A DNA stretch of 64,000 nucleotides from Allocoprococcus sp004560705 (GTDB taxonomy: Bacteria > Bacillota > Clostridia > Lachnospirales > Lachnospiraceae), in the NCBI RefSeq assembly GCF_052065755.1, contig NZ_JBQHTK010000016.1:6394-70393 (forward strand), in the 5' to 3' direction. Each line of letters begins with the position of its first letter. Positions within the stretch are counted from its first letter, which is position 1. Positions 25,963 through 33,482 of the stretch are shown here, one piece after another. The position numbers were made by a program, and so were the translations under genes. A model generated the notes under the pieces. It did no database searches and was not told the origin of the DNA. It worked only from the letters and a program-made list of their open reading frames with translations.

Positions 25963-27558
25963 TTAGTCTCCGAAAATATCGTTTTCTAATTCTTGATAAA
26001 CAATCATATCTGGAGTAATTAGTTTTGCCAGTGTATCACGCATGATCATTTCACCAGTATTACCACAACCGGTAATACCAAGGAGTTTTTTCCCTAATGT
26101 GCAAATATCGTTTCCTGCGGACTTGATATCATCTGGGGCATTTCCACGAGCAACACTTTCTGCAATCTTTTGCGTTTTGATGGCTAACAAATCATTCGCC
26201 TTATCAGGTGAATTAGCAGCTTGACACCATTTCTTTAAAACGGAATCATCCAAGATATAAGATTCAATGTGTCGACGGGAAATTACTTTAACTCCACTGG
26301 CTTGTAGGTCTGCAATTTCCTCAGGACTTCTATCATCTCGATCCACAAGACGAACTATGGTCGAAGAAGGAGAAACACTGGTTATGAAATCAATAACAGA
26401 TTGTTTGTTTTCAATATCGTTGCAACTTCCGAGTGAATAAAAAATGGTGTTTGGATGTGTACTCTTGAAAATGGTAGAGTAGCAGCGAGCGTCAAAATCT
26501 TTTCTTTTTCTACCCCGCGTGGTTCCTTCACAGAAAACAATTGTCTCAGGAGAAAGAAAAGGTGCGTAATCGTCCAGTGTAATTTCGACCATTTTATTCC
26601 AGAGAGATGTGTCACAGCTACTTGGCTCTAACGTAACATTTTCATCGAAATCATATCCGTCGAAATTTAAGAAAACAACTTCTCCGGGATGCTGTTCTAA
26701 AAGTTTTCTGGCTTCTTTTAACATACCAAAAGAATGGGTAGCAATCCATAACTGAGACTCATTTGGAACAAGCTGAAAAAGTTCAGTAAGAAGGCGTGCT
26801 TGTAAACTGGTATGAATGTGTGTTTCGGGTTCATCGATACAGAAAATGGTATCTTTATAGAATTCACTTTTAACAACCATATCTAAAAGCAAATCAAAGG
26901 CAGCTTTTTCTCCACCAGATAGTTTTTCGTAGCCATATTTGGTCGTTGTTCCTTTAGAAAAATAAAACTCAGCTTTATCCGTAACCAAACCAATTTCTGT
27001 TAATATTAAATCAGGAAAAAGCCGTTTGAGTGGTTCTCTGATTTTATTAAGCATCGCATCTCTAAGTGCCTTGACAGTTTTTGTGTCGTTTTTCTCGTCG
27101 TATAATTGCGAAATGGTTTCTGAGATGAGTCGTTGATAGTTATCATTAACAGTAGAGTCATTCTGAATCATCATACCGTTGTCTACTGTTTCTAATGGAG
27201 AATTTAATTTTTGCAAAGTAGTTACTGATATATTGGGTGAGTTTCTGTATGCTGTTCTAAAATAGAAAAACTGACGAAATTGTTCCCGTGATAAGTTCGA
27301 TATGTCACTATGGAAGTCAATGCTGACCAATTGATAGCTACGTCTCCGATCTGTGGTGTCTTTTTTACAATAATCATCATTAGCAGCATTATTATATCCC
27401 TTATTCAAATGCCACGTTTTAAACGAATCAAATAAGGAGCTTTTTCCACAGCCATTAGGACCTACTAAAACAACAAGTTTGGCTGTAGACGGTATGTTTT
27501 CTATGGTCAGATCGGTAAACCGCTTAAATTTTTGTAATCTTATCTTTTTAATTCTCAT
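25963..27558 (-). CDS. OLD/PARIS-like ATPase with C-terminal TOPRIM/DUF4435-like domain
   Basis: A 531-residue protein with an ABC/SMC-type ATPase at the N-terminus: Walker A GPNGCGKSS (about 33-41), signature LSGGEKAAFDLL, Walker B FCIDEPETHIH and a switch His in WIATHSFGML. From about residue 345 a second domain has ETIVFCEGTTRG, then VRLVDRDDRS and RRHIESYILDD, resembling TOPRIM/DUF4435 nuclease-like folds. This pairing occurs in OLD-family nucleases and, as separate or fused genes, in PARIS anti-phage systems. It is a single gene in an accessory block with CAGGAGTG before the ATG, so a defence role is plausible but inferred. Confidence 0.75.
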   Translation of the reverse strand: MRIKKIRLQKFKRFTDLTIENIPSTAKLVVLVGPNGCGKSSLFDSFKTWHLNKGYNNAANDDYCKKDTTDRRRSYQLVSIDFHSDISNLSREQFRQFFYFRTAYRNSPNISVTTLQKLNSPLETVDNGMMIQNDSTVNDNYQRLISETISQLYDEKNDTKTVKALRDAMLNKIREPLKRLFPDLILTEIGLVTDKAEFYFSKGTTTKYGYEKLSGGEKAAFDLLLDMVVKSEFYKDTIFCIDEPETHIHTSLQARLLTELFQLVPNESQLWIATHSFGMLKEARKLLEQHPGEVVFLNFDGYDFDENVTLEPSSCDTSLWNKMVEITLDDYAPFLSPETIVFCEGTTRGRKRKDFDARCYSTIFKSTHPNTIFYSLGSCNDIENKQSVIDFITSVSPSSTIVRLVDRDDRSPEEIADLQASGVKVISRRHIESYILDDSVLKKWCQAANSPDKANDLLAIKTQKIAESVARGNAPDDIKSAGNDICTLGKKLLGITGCGNTGEMIMRDTLAKLITPDMIVYQELENDIFGD

Positions 27559-27747
27559 ATTCTCACTCCTGTTGTGGTTTTAAAATCAAATTATTATTTC
27601 TCAAATTGATGAGCACTTTTTAGTTCCAAGTGTAAAAACTTCTACTAATTAGAGTATACATCTTCGTTGGAATATTATCAACCAGCATTCGACGCATATC
27701 GAAACAATAAAAATTACTATTTGGAATAAATATAAACTGTCGTTTGA
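27559..27747. other. Intergenic region upstream of ATPase gene
   Basis: AT-rich, with no gene seen. It should contain the minus-strand promoter of the ATPase gene; no clear -35/-10 pair was fixed. Confidence 0.5.
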
Positions 27748-28028
27748 TTTATTTATCTGCCTGATTATGTGTTAGAAGTTTTACAGGAGTGGAAAGAGAT
27801 GTTGAAACCGGTCAAGCAAAATCAGCTGGATTTGATTCTTCGATATTCTAACGGCAGACCGCTCTCGGAGGAAACATTGCTCTGTTTGCTGGAAAAGCAG
27901 TTACTGCAACAGGGACTTCCGGTCATGCTCAGGCGGAGATGATCACGGAGCGTTACGGTTATATCATTGATACTTGCCGTAAGCAGTGCACCCAGGACTT
28001 TGAAAAAGAATTCTATAAAGGGATGTAA
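27748..28028 (+). pseudogene. Tyrosine integrase relic (internally deleted, frameshifted)
   Basis: A frame opening at 27748 reads LPDYVLEVLQEWKEMLKPVK, like the linker region of phage-type integrases, and continues to about 27935. It then shifts into SGHAQAEMITERYGYIIDTC and a stop at 28026-28028; the GH...Y pattern matches the C-terminal active site of tyrosine integrases (HxxR already lost). Most of the catalytic domain is missing. This is probably the remains of an earlier integrative element. Confidence 0.55.
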
Positions 28029-28032
28029 AAAG

Positions 28033-28062
28033 AGCCGCCCTTCCGCATCGGGAAGGACGGCT
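28033..28062. terminator. Hairpin terminator between convergent relic and hypothetical gene
   Basis: AGCCGCCCTTCC and GGAAGGACGGCT form an interrupted stem of about 11 bp with a 6-base loop. It lies between the integrase relic (+) and the gene at 28101 (-). The T-run is weak. Confidence 0.5.
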
Positions 28063-28100
28063 GCATTTATGAAGGAAATGAAAAAAAGAAAAGGAGGAGC

Positions 28101-28697
28101 TTATTTTGAATGGGGAGGATGAGAAGTAGGAGTTGTCGAATCATCAGTTTCCTCAGATTCCGATGATTCTTTGGCTGAAGTGGAAGGATTGGAGGTATCA
28201 CTGGCGGTTTTATTGTGGAAGGCAATTGCCTGGATCAGTACGATGATTGCTGCAGTGACCTGATCTGATAACTGGTTTTTACAGTAATAGTCCGGTTTTT
28301 TGCCGCTATTCATGGAGTTCAGGAACTGATCAAGGCATTTGAAGCATTCTTTGCCATCAGAATATTTTTTCTGACTTTCAATGGCGCTTTCACAGGATAC
28401 CTGTACATAGCCATGGTATCCTTCGTCTGTGATGTAATCGGCATACTTTTTCAGTGGGAGAGAAAGTCCCTGAGTCCGGGAATACATTGCCATGAGATTC
28501 CAGACCGCATTATGGAGATTGAAAAGCAGTAATTCCTTCCACATGGAGGAAGACAGGTTATCACGATCAGGGTGATTGATGAGGTCCGCTATGTGGCTTA
28601 AAGATTCCAGGGCGTTACTGCATCTCATGTAATACCAAGGTGCATAGTCTTTTACATCGTCACTCAGGAATAAGATGGGGCTTTTGGTGTTTGGCAT
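28101..28697 (-). CDS. Hypothetical protein of accessory block
   Basis: A 198-residue protein that I do not recognise. It appears soluble and mostly helical, with a low-complexity Ser/Glu/Thr-rich tail (about 165-198: SAKESSESEETDDSTTPT). The segment SSMWKELLLFNLHNAVWNLMAMY could be a four-helix bundle core. AAGGAGGT lies just before the ATG, so it is expressed as a real gene. A copy of the shared TTTACGCA/CGATAG motif lies about 50 bp upstream, placing it in the proposed sigma-like regulon of the block. Confidence 0.6.
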   Translation of the reverse strand: MPNTKSPILFLSDDVKDYAPWYYMRCSNALESLSHIADLINHPDRDNLSSSMWKELLLFNLHNAVWNLMAMYSRTQGLSLPLKKYADYITDEGYHGYVQVSCESAIESQKKYSDGKECFKCLDQFLNSMNSGKKPDYYCKNQLSDQVTAAIIVLIQAIAFHNKTASDTSNPSTSAKESSESEETDDSTTPTSHPPHSK

Positions 28698-28747
28698 GTT
28701 GAATACCTCCTTGGATTATGAGGAAAGCAATGCTTGTCCTCTATTAT

Positions 28748-28775
28748 CTATCGTCTGAAAAGGAAAGTGCGTAAA
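28748..28775 (-). promoter_or_regulatory. TTTACGCA-N14-CGATAG promoter-like motif, copy C
   Basis: On the minus strand, TTTACGCA (28775-28768), 14 bp, CGATAG (28753-28748), about 50 bp before the start of the 198-residue gene. Confidence 0.55.
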
Positions 28776-28791
28776 GTACAAGGGTATTATT

Positions 28792-29691
28792 TTAGATTTT
28801 CTCCGGAAAATGACGCAGAAAATTTGACATGTCGTGGATTACTTTGATACTTTCCGGCATTTCCGGTTCAAAAACACTGAAGGCATGTGTCAGTGCTTTA
28901 TTGGCAGGAAAATCCTGCAGGTGGTAAGGGGAATTATGCTTTTTGAGTGCTTTGGCAAAGTTCAATGTATAGTGCTGGAGCATATCATTCTTGCTGGTAA
29001 CCAGATAGCAGGGCGGCAGATTTTTCGTAATTGCCGGATGTTCCGGATTGGTATACGGTGCAAATGAAGTTTTACGATATCTGGAGCCGTAAAGAAAGCT
29101 GGGAAGAAATAGTCCGATTTTATCCAGCTTCCGGGTGTAGAACATGCCGCTGATCAATCCCATTGCCTGAATCTGCAGGGTGGATGGATGAACGTGGGCG
29201 GCTACTGCCAGTTCCGGAGAATTCTGCATGGCAACTGCATAAACCGCTAAGTAGGCTCCGGCACTGTCCCCAACCATGTAAACCTGGTTCGGATTACCCT
29301 GGTAACGAGTCATGAGAGATTTTACAGCATCCATTGCCCTGGATATATCGTTGAACTGTTCATAAACAGTCACATCGGGGATCAGGCGATATTCGACGCT
29401 GAAAATTACGAAATTCTGGCGGCAGAGCTGGACGCAGAATCGACGATTGAATTCTTTGCTTCCTTCCATCAGTCCGCCGCCATGCACATTGATGATAACC
29501 GGACGTGAGGGAACAAGTTTGGCGGGGCGGTAGATATCCATTGTATGCGCAGGGCATCTATCGTTTAAATAAGGAACATTTTCCACCAGTTTGATATCAT
29601 CCGGAATTTGAAATTTTGCGTTTCTCACTTTTGTTTCCTGATCAAATTCTTCTCTCTGTTTCAGAAACATTGATTTCATAAAATTGTGCAT
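28792..29691 (-). CDS. Alpha/beta hydrolase (HSL/BD-FAE-like esterase)
   Basis: A 299-residue putative esterase/lipase. It shows the oxyanion-hole motif NVHGGGLMEG (about 80-89), the nucleophile elbow GDSAGAYLAVYA (about 148-159), an acid residue near TSKNDMLQHY and a C-terminal catalytic His in ALTHAFSVF. No signal peptide, so it is cytoplasmic. The start at 29691 (MHNFMKSMFLKQ) follows TTAGGAGGTACC; a longer in-frame start at 29736 has no ribosome-binding site. Promoter motif copy A lies about 60 bp upstream. Its role in a mobile element is unclear; it could be cargo. Confidence 0.85.
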   Translation of the reverse strand: MHNFMKSMFLKQREEFDQETKVRNAKFQIPDDIKLVENVPYLNDRCPAHTMDIYRPAKLVPSRPVIINVHGGGLMEGSKEFNRRFCVQLCRQNFVIFSVEYRLIPDVTVYEQFNDISRAMDAVKSLMTRYQGNPNQVYMVGDSAGAYLAVYAVAMQNSPELAVAAHVHPSTLQIQAMGLISGMFYTRKLDKIGLFLPSFLYGSRYRKTSFAPYTNPEHPAITKNLPPCYLVTSKNDMLQHYTLNFAKALKKHNSPYHLQDFPANKALTHAFSVFEPEMPESIKVIHDMSNFLRHFPEKI

Positions 29692-29749
29692 AAGGTACCT
29701 CCTAAATAGTAGTGAAACTGCAGTTGGATAAAACACAGCCTTCTACTTA

Positions 29750-29777
29750 CAACCGATATCCAGGGGAAGTGCGTAAA
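29750..29777 (-). promoter_or_regulatory. TTTACGCA-N14-CGGTTG promoter-like motif, copy A
   Basis: On the minus strand, TTTACGCA (29777-29770), 14 bp, CGGTTG (29755-29750). It continues TAAGTAGAAGG, closely resembling copy B at 48 kb over nearly 40 bp. It lies between the sigma-like gene and the hydrolase gene that it would drive. Confidence 0.6.
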
Positions 29778-29822
29778 AAAATCTCTATATTTTTTCCGGC
29801 GTTTGAATTCTGTCGATGGACA

Positions 29823-30701
29823 TTATTGTTCGAAAAAGAAATCAGAATGTACATGCATGTCTTTTTCCAAAATATTTCGCAGCTTTTTTAGAATTTTGTC
29901 CCGTCGATAACGGATAGTTCCTTCAGATACACCAATACTTGCAGCCAGAGGCCGCAAATGAATCTGATCAATATAAAGGCGGCGAATCAGGCTGCGTTCA
30001 TCTGCAGTAAGATGTGCCAGTGCTTTGCGTAGATATTTGCGAGTGGTTTCTGCAAGCAGATTTTTATCAATCTGTGAATCCGGACAGGAAACATAAACTG
30101 CGGTTGGTAAATATTGATCGTCATTTAAATAGGCGCAGTAAGTATGTTTTTGTTCAATTTCAATAGAATTCTGAAGCTGTCTGTAATAACGACGGATAGT
30201 ACGGATAAATTTTGGCTGAACGCTTCCATTCACAGTGCCGTTTAAGAGTTCTCTGGAAATTTCATTTTTCTTATAAAGGTATTGAGCTGTTTCAATCAGG
30301 ATGGCTTTGTCAAGCTGTGGCAGAACTTCCGGAGTAATCAGGTGTTTTTTTACTGTAGTCAGTACGTCTTCAGAGATTAGATTTTTGCTGTAAAGTTTTT
30401 CTGTTTTCCCGATCAGCTTGTGATGATAAATCTGAAAAAGTATTTCAGAGGATACGGATCCGCTTTTTATCAGGGAAAGAATGTCAGATGGTTGTTTCCC
30501 TTCCTGAATCTGGTCGCAGATCCGCTTTATCAGCCGTCGCTGGCGGCAAAAATCAAAACAAGTGTCTTTCCCCTGCCTTTTAATAATTTCTTCCTGTAAA
30601 GACAGGGGAATCGTGCCATTCTGCAGTTGAATGATCGTATCCTGATCAATGCTGTACCGCATTCCTTCAATGAGAAGAGAGATAGTTGTTGTGTTCTCCA
30701 T
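29823..30701 (-). CDS. Sigma-region-4-like regulator, paralog 1
   Basis: A 292-residue protein paralogous along its whole length to the one at 46985. The C-terminus (about 225-285) is a sigma-70 region-4-like helix-turn-helix: LTADERSLIRRLYIDQIHLRPLAASIGVSEGTIRYRRDKILKKLR. The N-terminal two-thirds has a conserved DTCFDFCRQRRLIKR block and degenerate helical repeats of the form LI..G.VS.EIL, found several times between residues 70 and 170. There is no recognisable region 2, so it is not a standard sigma factor. The start is fixed by AGGAGGAAG. A terminator-like hairpin sits in its leader. Confidence 0.75.
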   Translation of the reverse strand: MENTTTISLLIEGMRYSIDQDTIIQLQNGTIPLSLQEEIIKRQGKDTCFDFCRQRRLIKRICDQIQEGKQPSDILSLIKSGSVSSEILFQIYHHKLIGKTEKLYSKNLISEDVLTTVKKHLITPEVLPQLDKAILIETAQYLYKKNEISRELLNGTVNGSVQPKFIRTIRRYYRQLQNSIEIEQKHTYCAYLNDDQYLPTAVYVSCPDSQIDKNLLAETTRKYLRKALAHLTADERSLIRRLYIDQIHLRPLAASIGVSEGTIRYRRDKILKKLRNILEKDMHVHSDFFFEQ

Positions 30702-30727
30702 ATAAACTTCCTCCTGATTGACTGCAC

Positions 30728-30760
30728 AAAAAAAACCCGGAGAACAAAAAGTTCTCCAGG
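30728..30760 (-). terminator. Terminator-like hairpin in leader of sigma-like gene 1
   Basis: On the minus strand, GGAGAAC-TTTTT-GTTCTCC with outer pairs, then eight T. It ends about 25 bp before the start codon, too close for a promoter of its own to follow, so it probably acts as an attenuator of the gene at 29823. Confidence 0.7.
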
Positions 30761-30795
30761 CCGTAGGCAGTATTTATTTTTGGAAAAACAGCAAT

Positions 30796-30835
30796 AAAAA
30801 AACCCTGTCCTGTGAATAGGACAAGGTTTAAAAAA
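30796..30835. terminator. Bidirectional terminator downstream of 30951 gene
   Basis: AAACC-TGTCCT and AGGACA-GGTTT pair with one internal mismatch, with A and T runs on both sides. It ends transcripts of the minus-strand gene at 30951. Confidence 0.75.
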
Positions 30836-30950
30836 TGATATTTTTGCCAGTATATATAGTCTAAACTATTGACAATCGGAAGTCAGTAGGGACTTAGTCG
30901 GGGATTTCCAGGAAAAAGTCGGGGATATGATTGGGGAAATGGTCGGGGTG

Positions 30951-31550
30951 TCAGATACGGAGTTGTTGGGACAGATTACCGGAAACCATATCGAAAAACT
31001 TTTCTTCTTTTATTCCCAGAGTTGATACACGTTCATAAGTGATGAGTGCTGTGGGAAGAACATATCCCCAGAGCGAAATGCCGAAAAGAAGGATTGCTTC
31101 TTTTTTTCGCTCATAATAAGTACTTCGCTCTAATGTTAATATTTCAGCTACCTGATTATCTGTACGGGGAGTTGCATCCATAAAACGAAGTTGGAGAAGG
31201 CGGGTGTATTCATCTCCGAATATTGGATACTCATTGACAAGGCTAAGAGCAATATCGGCTAATTCAATCAGCCATTTACTTTCAAAGAGATGATTTACCT
31301 GGATTTCAAAACAGGAGCAAGTTGCGGTAGGCGCCAGATCGGAAAGATAGAGCAGAGCTGTATTCAGTTCCATTCCGTATGTACCGGTAATTTCTTTCCG
31401 CAGATCTATTGCTCTGTTTTTTATTGCCCAGATTACTTGATGATAGAAAAGCAGTAAGGTCTTTGCCTGCTCATATAAGGATTTCAGGTTAAAACCCAGA
31501 ATATGGCATTGTACCTTTATAAATTTCATCGTTCTTGATTCTGTTCTCAT
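30951..31550 (-). CDS. Putative DNA-binding regulator (phage ArpU/RinA-like C-terminus)
   Basis: A 199-residue protein. The segment EYTRLLQLRFMDATPRTDNQVAEILTLERSTYYERKKEAILLFGISLWG (about 113-161) resembles the sigma-region-4-like domain of ArpU/RinA-type late regulators. The N-terminal half is helical with no recognised motif. GGAGGAAG precedes the ATG. It lies just downstream of the SARP-like gene on the same strand and may be co-transcribed. Function is inferred only from the helix-turn-helix-like block. Confidence 0.6.
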   Translation of the reverse strand: MRTESRTMKFIKVQCHILGFNLKSLYEQAKTLLLFYHQVIWAIKNRAIDLRKEITGTYGMELNTALLYLSDLAPTATCSCFEIQVNHLFESKWLIELADIALSLVNEYPIFGDEYTRLLQLRFMDATPRTDNQVAEILTLERSTYYERKKEAILLFGISLWGYVLPTALITYERVSTLGIKEEKFFDMVSGNLSQQLRI

Positions 31551-31665
31551 TCATTCTTCCTCCAGAGTTCTTGATAATGTTGGCGCCTACCATTATAACA
31601 GGCTCTGGTTTAATGAATGACTCATAGGTGGTTTAATATGAGTTTTTTTTCGGTTTAATTTCGGT

Positions 31666-32985
31666 TTAACGAGGGTCATTGAAAAGGCTGTTTAATAGCT
31701 CTTTTTGCTCTTCGGTAAGGTATTGACCGTACTGTAAATAATGCTTTTGTGCAATATCAAAGCCGCCTAAACATATCATAGACCGGATATGCCAGAAATG
31801 GATGTCTCCATTGCCGGATTCCATATTCAGCGCAGCGCTGGAAACACTGTACATTTCTGAATATGCCTGTTCCTGATAGAGCAGTGGAAGCAGTTCCAGG
31901 ATTGCTTTTATGTAAGACAGGTGATAGTAGGCTCGCATATTATCCAGCCAGGAATCTCCTACGTAATTGGGGAGAAATTCATGTTCGTACAGGTTTGCTG
32001 CCTGACGCAAATAATGAATCTTTTCTTTACGTGTGGCGGATGGCAGCATTCCGTTTCGGCATAAACTGTCAAATAAATCGGCATCCGTCACAAGATTAAT
32101 GTTCGGATTCAAGTAATAGTTTCCGACTTTATCTGAAATAACAAGATTATCAGGGAAAATCGGGCTTAATATATTACGGGCACGGTGTACAACATTTTTA
32201 ACCTGTTTTGACGGAGAATCTATTTCTGCATTTGGCCATAGTGCATCTGTCAATTCCCGTTGAGATACTTTTCGGGTACGGTAGATCAGCAGATAGGTGA
32301 TCAAACGGACTGCCAGAGGAGAAGTAATCTCACTTTCTGTCAAGGTACCAAAACGGGTTGTAATGGAAAGCCCCCCAAATACCTTGATAATTACATCACG
32401 GTCAGTCCGGCATTCTTTCTGACTTGTGATATTCAGACGATTCATCAACTGGAATTCGTTTCGTTCCGCTGCGCAGACATAAGAAAGTGCCTGCAGCATA
32501 CCGTATAAACCGATATATCTTCTTGGATTTCGGATATAAATATAACCGCTGGTACGTTTATAATAGGGAGCGACAGCAAGAACCTGAATTCCCATTTTAT
32601 GCATCAGTCCATTTTCATAAAGTGAAAGCATTGAAGAATCTTCAGGTTCACGGACATCAAAAACATCATTGTGAATAATTTTACCATAGAGATAAGGTGT
32701 TTCTTCAGGGGTGATATTGATTACGCGACCCTCATAGCTGCGAATATTGTTTCTGCAATGTTCATTTACACAGACTCCATAGCCAAGTTCAAAATTTGTT
32801 TCTACCAGAGCAGCACTGTCACAATCATAAAAGGCCAGAGCGATTTCCAGACATTTATCTACAATCACTACTGGATTACCGCTGCCTCGCAGGCCGGCTT
32901 CTAATCCGGTCAGGGTTGCCTCAAACTGTTCTACATATTCCTGATATTGGGGATGATTTTGCTTCTCTTGTGGTGTAGTGAGCAT
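31666..32985 (-). CDS. SARP/BTAD-like transcriptional regulator
   Basis: A 439-residue protein. Residues about 20-190 look like a GAF-type sensor (VVIVDKCLEIALAFYDCDSAALVETNFELGYG). Residues about 205-300 are an OmpR-type winged helix (IKVFGGLSITTRFGTLTESEI, then VSQRELTDALWPNAEIDSPSKQVKNVVHRARNIL). The C-terminal 140 residues form a BTAD-like TPR domain (TDADLFDSLC, NLYEHEFLPNYVGDSWLDNMR). Such proteins are common activators in Actinobacteria and scattered in Firmicutes. AAGGAGAG lies before the ATG. It may sense a small ligand and control the element. Confidence 0.8.
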   Translation of the reverse strand: MLTTPQEKQNHPQYQEYVEQFEATLTGLEAGLRGSGNPVVIVDKCLEIALAFYDCDSAALVETNFELGYGVCVNEHCRNNIRSYEGRVINITPEETPYLYGKIIHNDVFDVREPEDSSMLSLYENGLMHKMGIQVLAVAPYYKRTSGYIYIRNPRRYIGLYGMLQALSYVCAAERNEFQLMNRLNITSQKECRTDRDVIIKVFGGLSITTRFGTLTESEITSPLAVRLITYLLIYRTRKVSQRELTDALWPNAEIDSPSKQVKNVVHRARNILSPIFPDNLVISDKVGNYYLNPNINLVTDADLFDSLCRNGMLPSATRKEKIHYLRQAANLYEHEFLPNYVGDSWLDNMRAYYHLSYIKAILELLPLLYQEQAYSEMYSVSSAALNMESGNGDIHFWHIRSMICLGGFDIAQKHYLQYGQYLTEEQKELLNSLFNDPR

Positions 32986-33482
32986 TAGTATAGTATCTCT
33001 CCTTCTTACTGTATTCTAAAAAGGCGGCAGAAAATCTCAGAAGAGATTGGAACTGTCGCCTGAATTTTTATGTTCCTACTTCATGATTCATGCAGGTGAC
33101 ATCATACTATTTGTATCAGAAGATGATACTATTTAAGCTGACAATGAGCAAAAGTGTTGTATATGAAGTAGATAATATTTTGCTGTTTCCGCTTCAGTAG
33201 CAAAAAGGAAAAATTTTCCATTTAACTAACATAAAGTATAAAAATGCAAGCATATTATATCATTTGTAAAAAAAATGTGCACTTGTTTTTCATCGACAAA
33301 AAGTACGATTTTACGTGCTTTTACGACAAAAATAGTGATTTTGATTTACATTAATCGAATGCTTGATCAAAAAAGATGATTGATTGCAAAAAGGTTAATC
33401 ATCAGGCGGTGTGTTACTGATAGAGTGGACGAATGGAGTATGATAACATTCCCCGGTAATGAGAAAATTACCGGGGAGATTA
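32986..33482. other. Intergenic region upstream of SARP-like gene
   Basis: About 500 bp with no gene. A candidate minus-strand promoter for the SARP-like gene is -10 TATAAT (33259-33254) with -35 TGCACA (33281-33276) and 16 bp between them. The right end holds the terminator hairpin of the recombinase operon. The repeated ATACTATTT at about 33103 and 33125 is of unknown meaning. Confidence 0.45.
33451..33476 (-). terminator. Hairpin at end of recombinase operon
   Basis: A perfect 10-bp stem, CCCCGGTAAT / ATTACCGGGG, with a 6-base loop, seven bases past the stop of the last recombinase gene. Little T-run follows. Confidence 0.6.
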
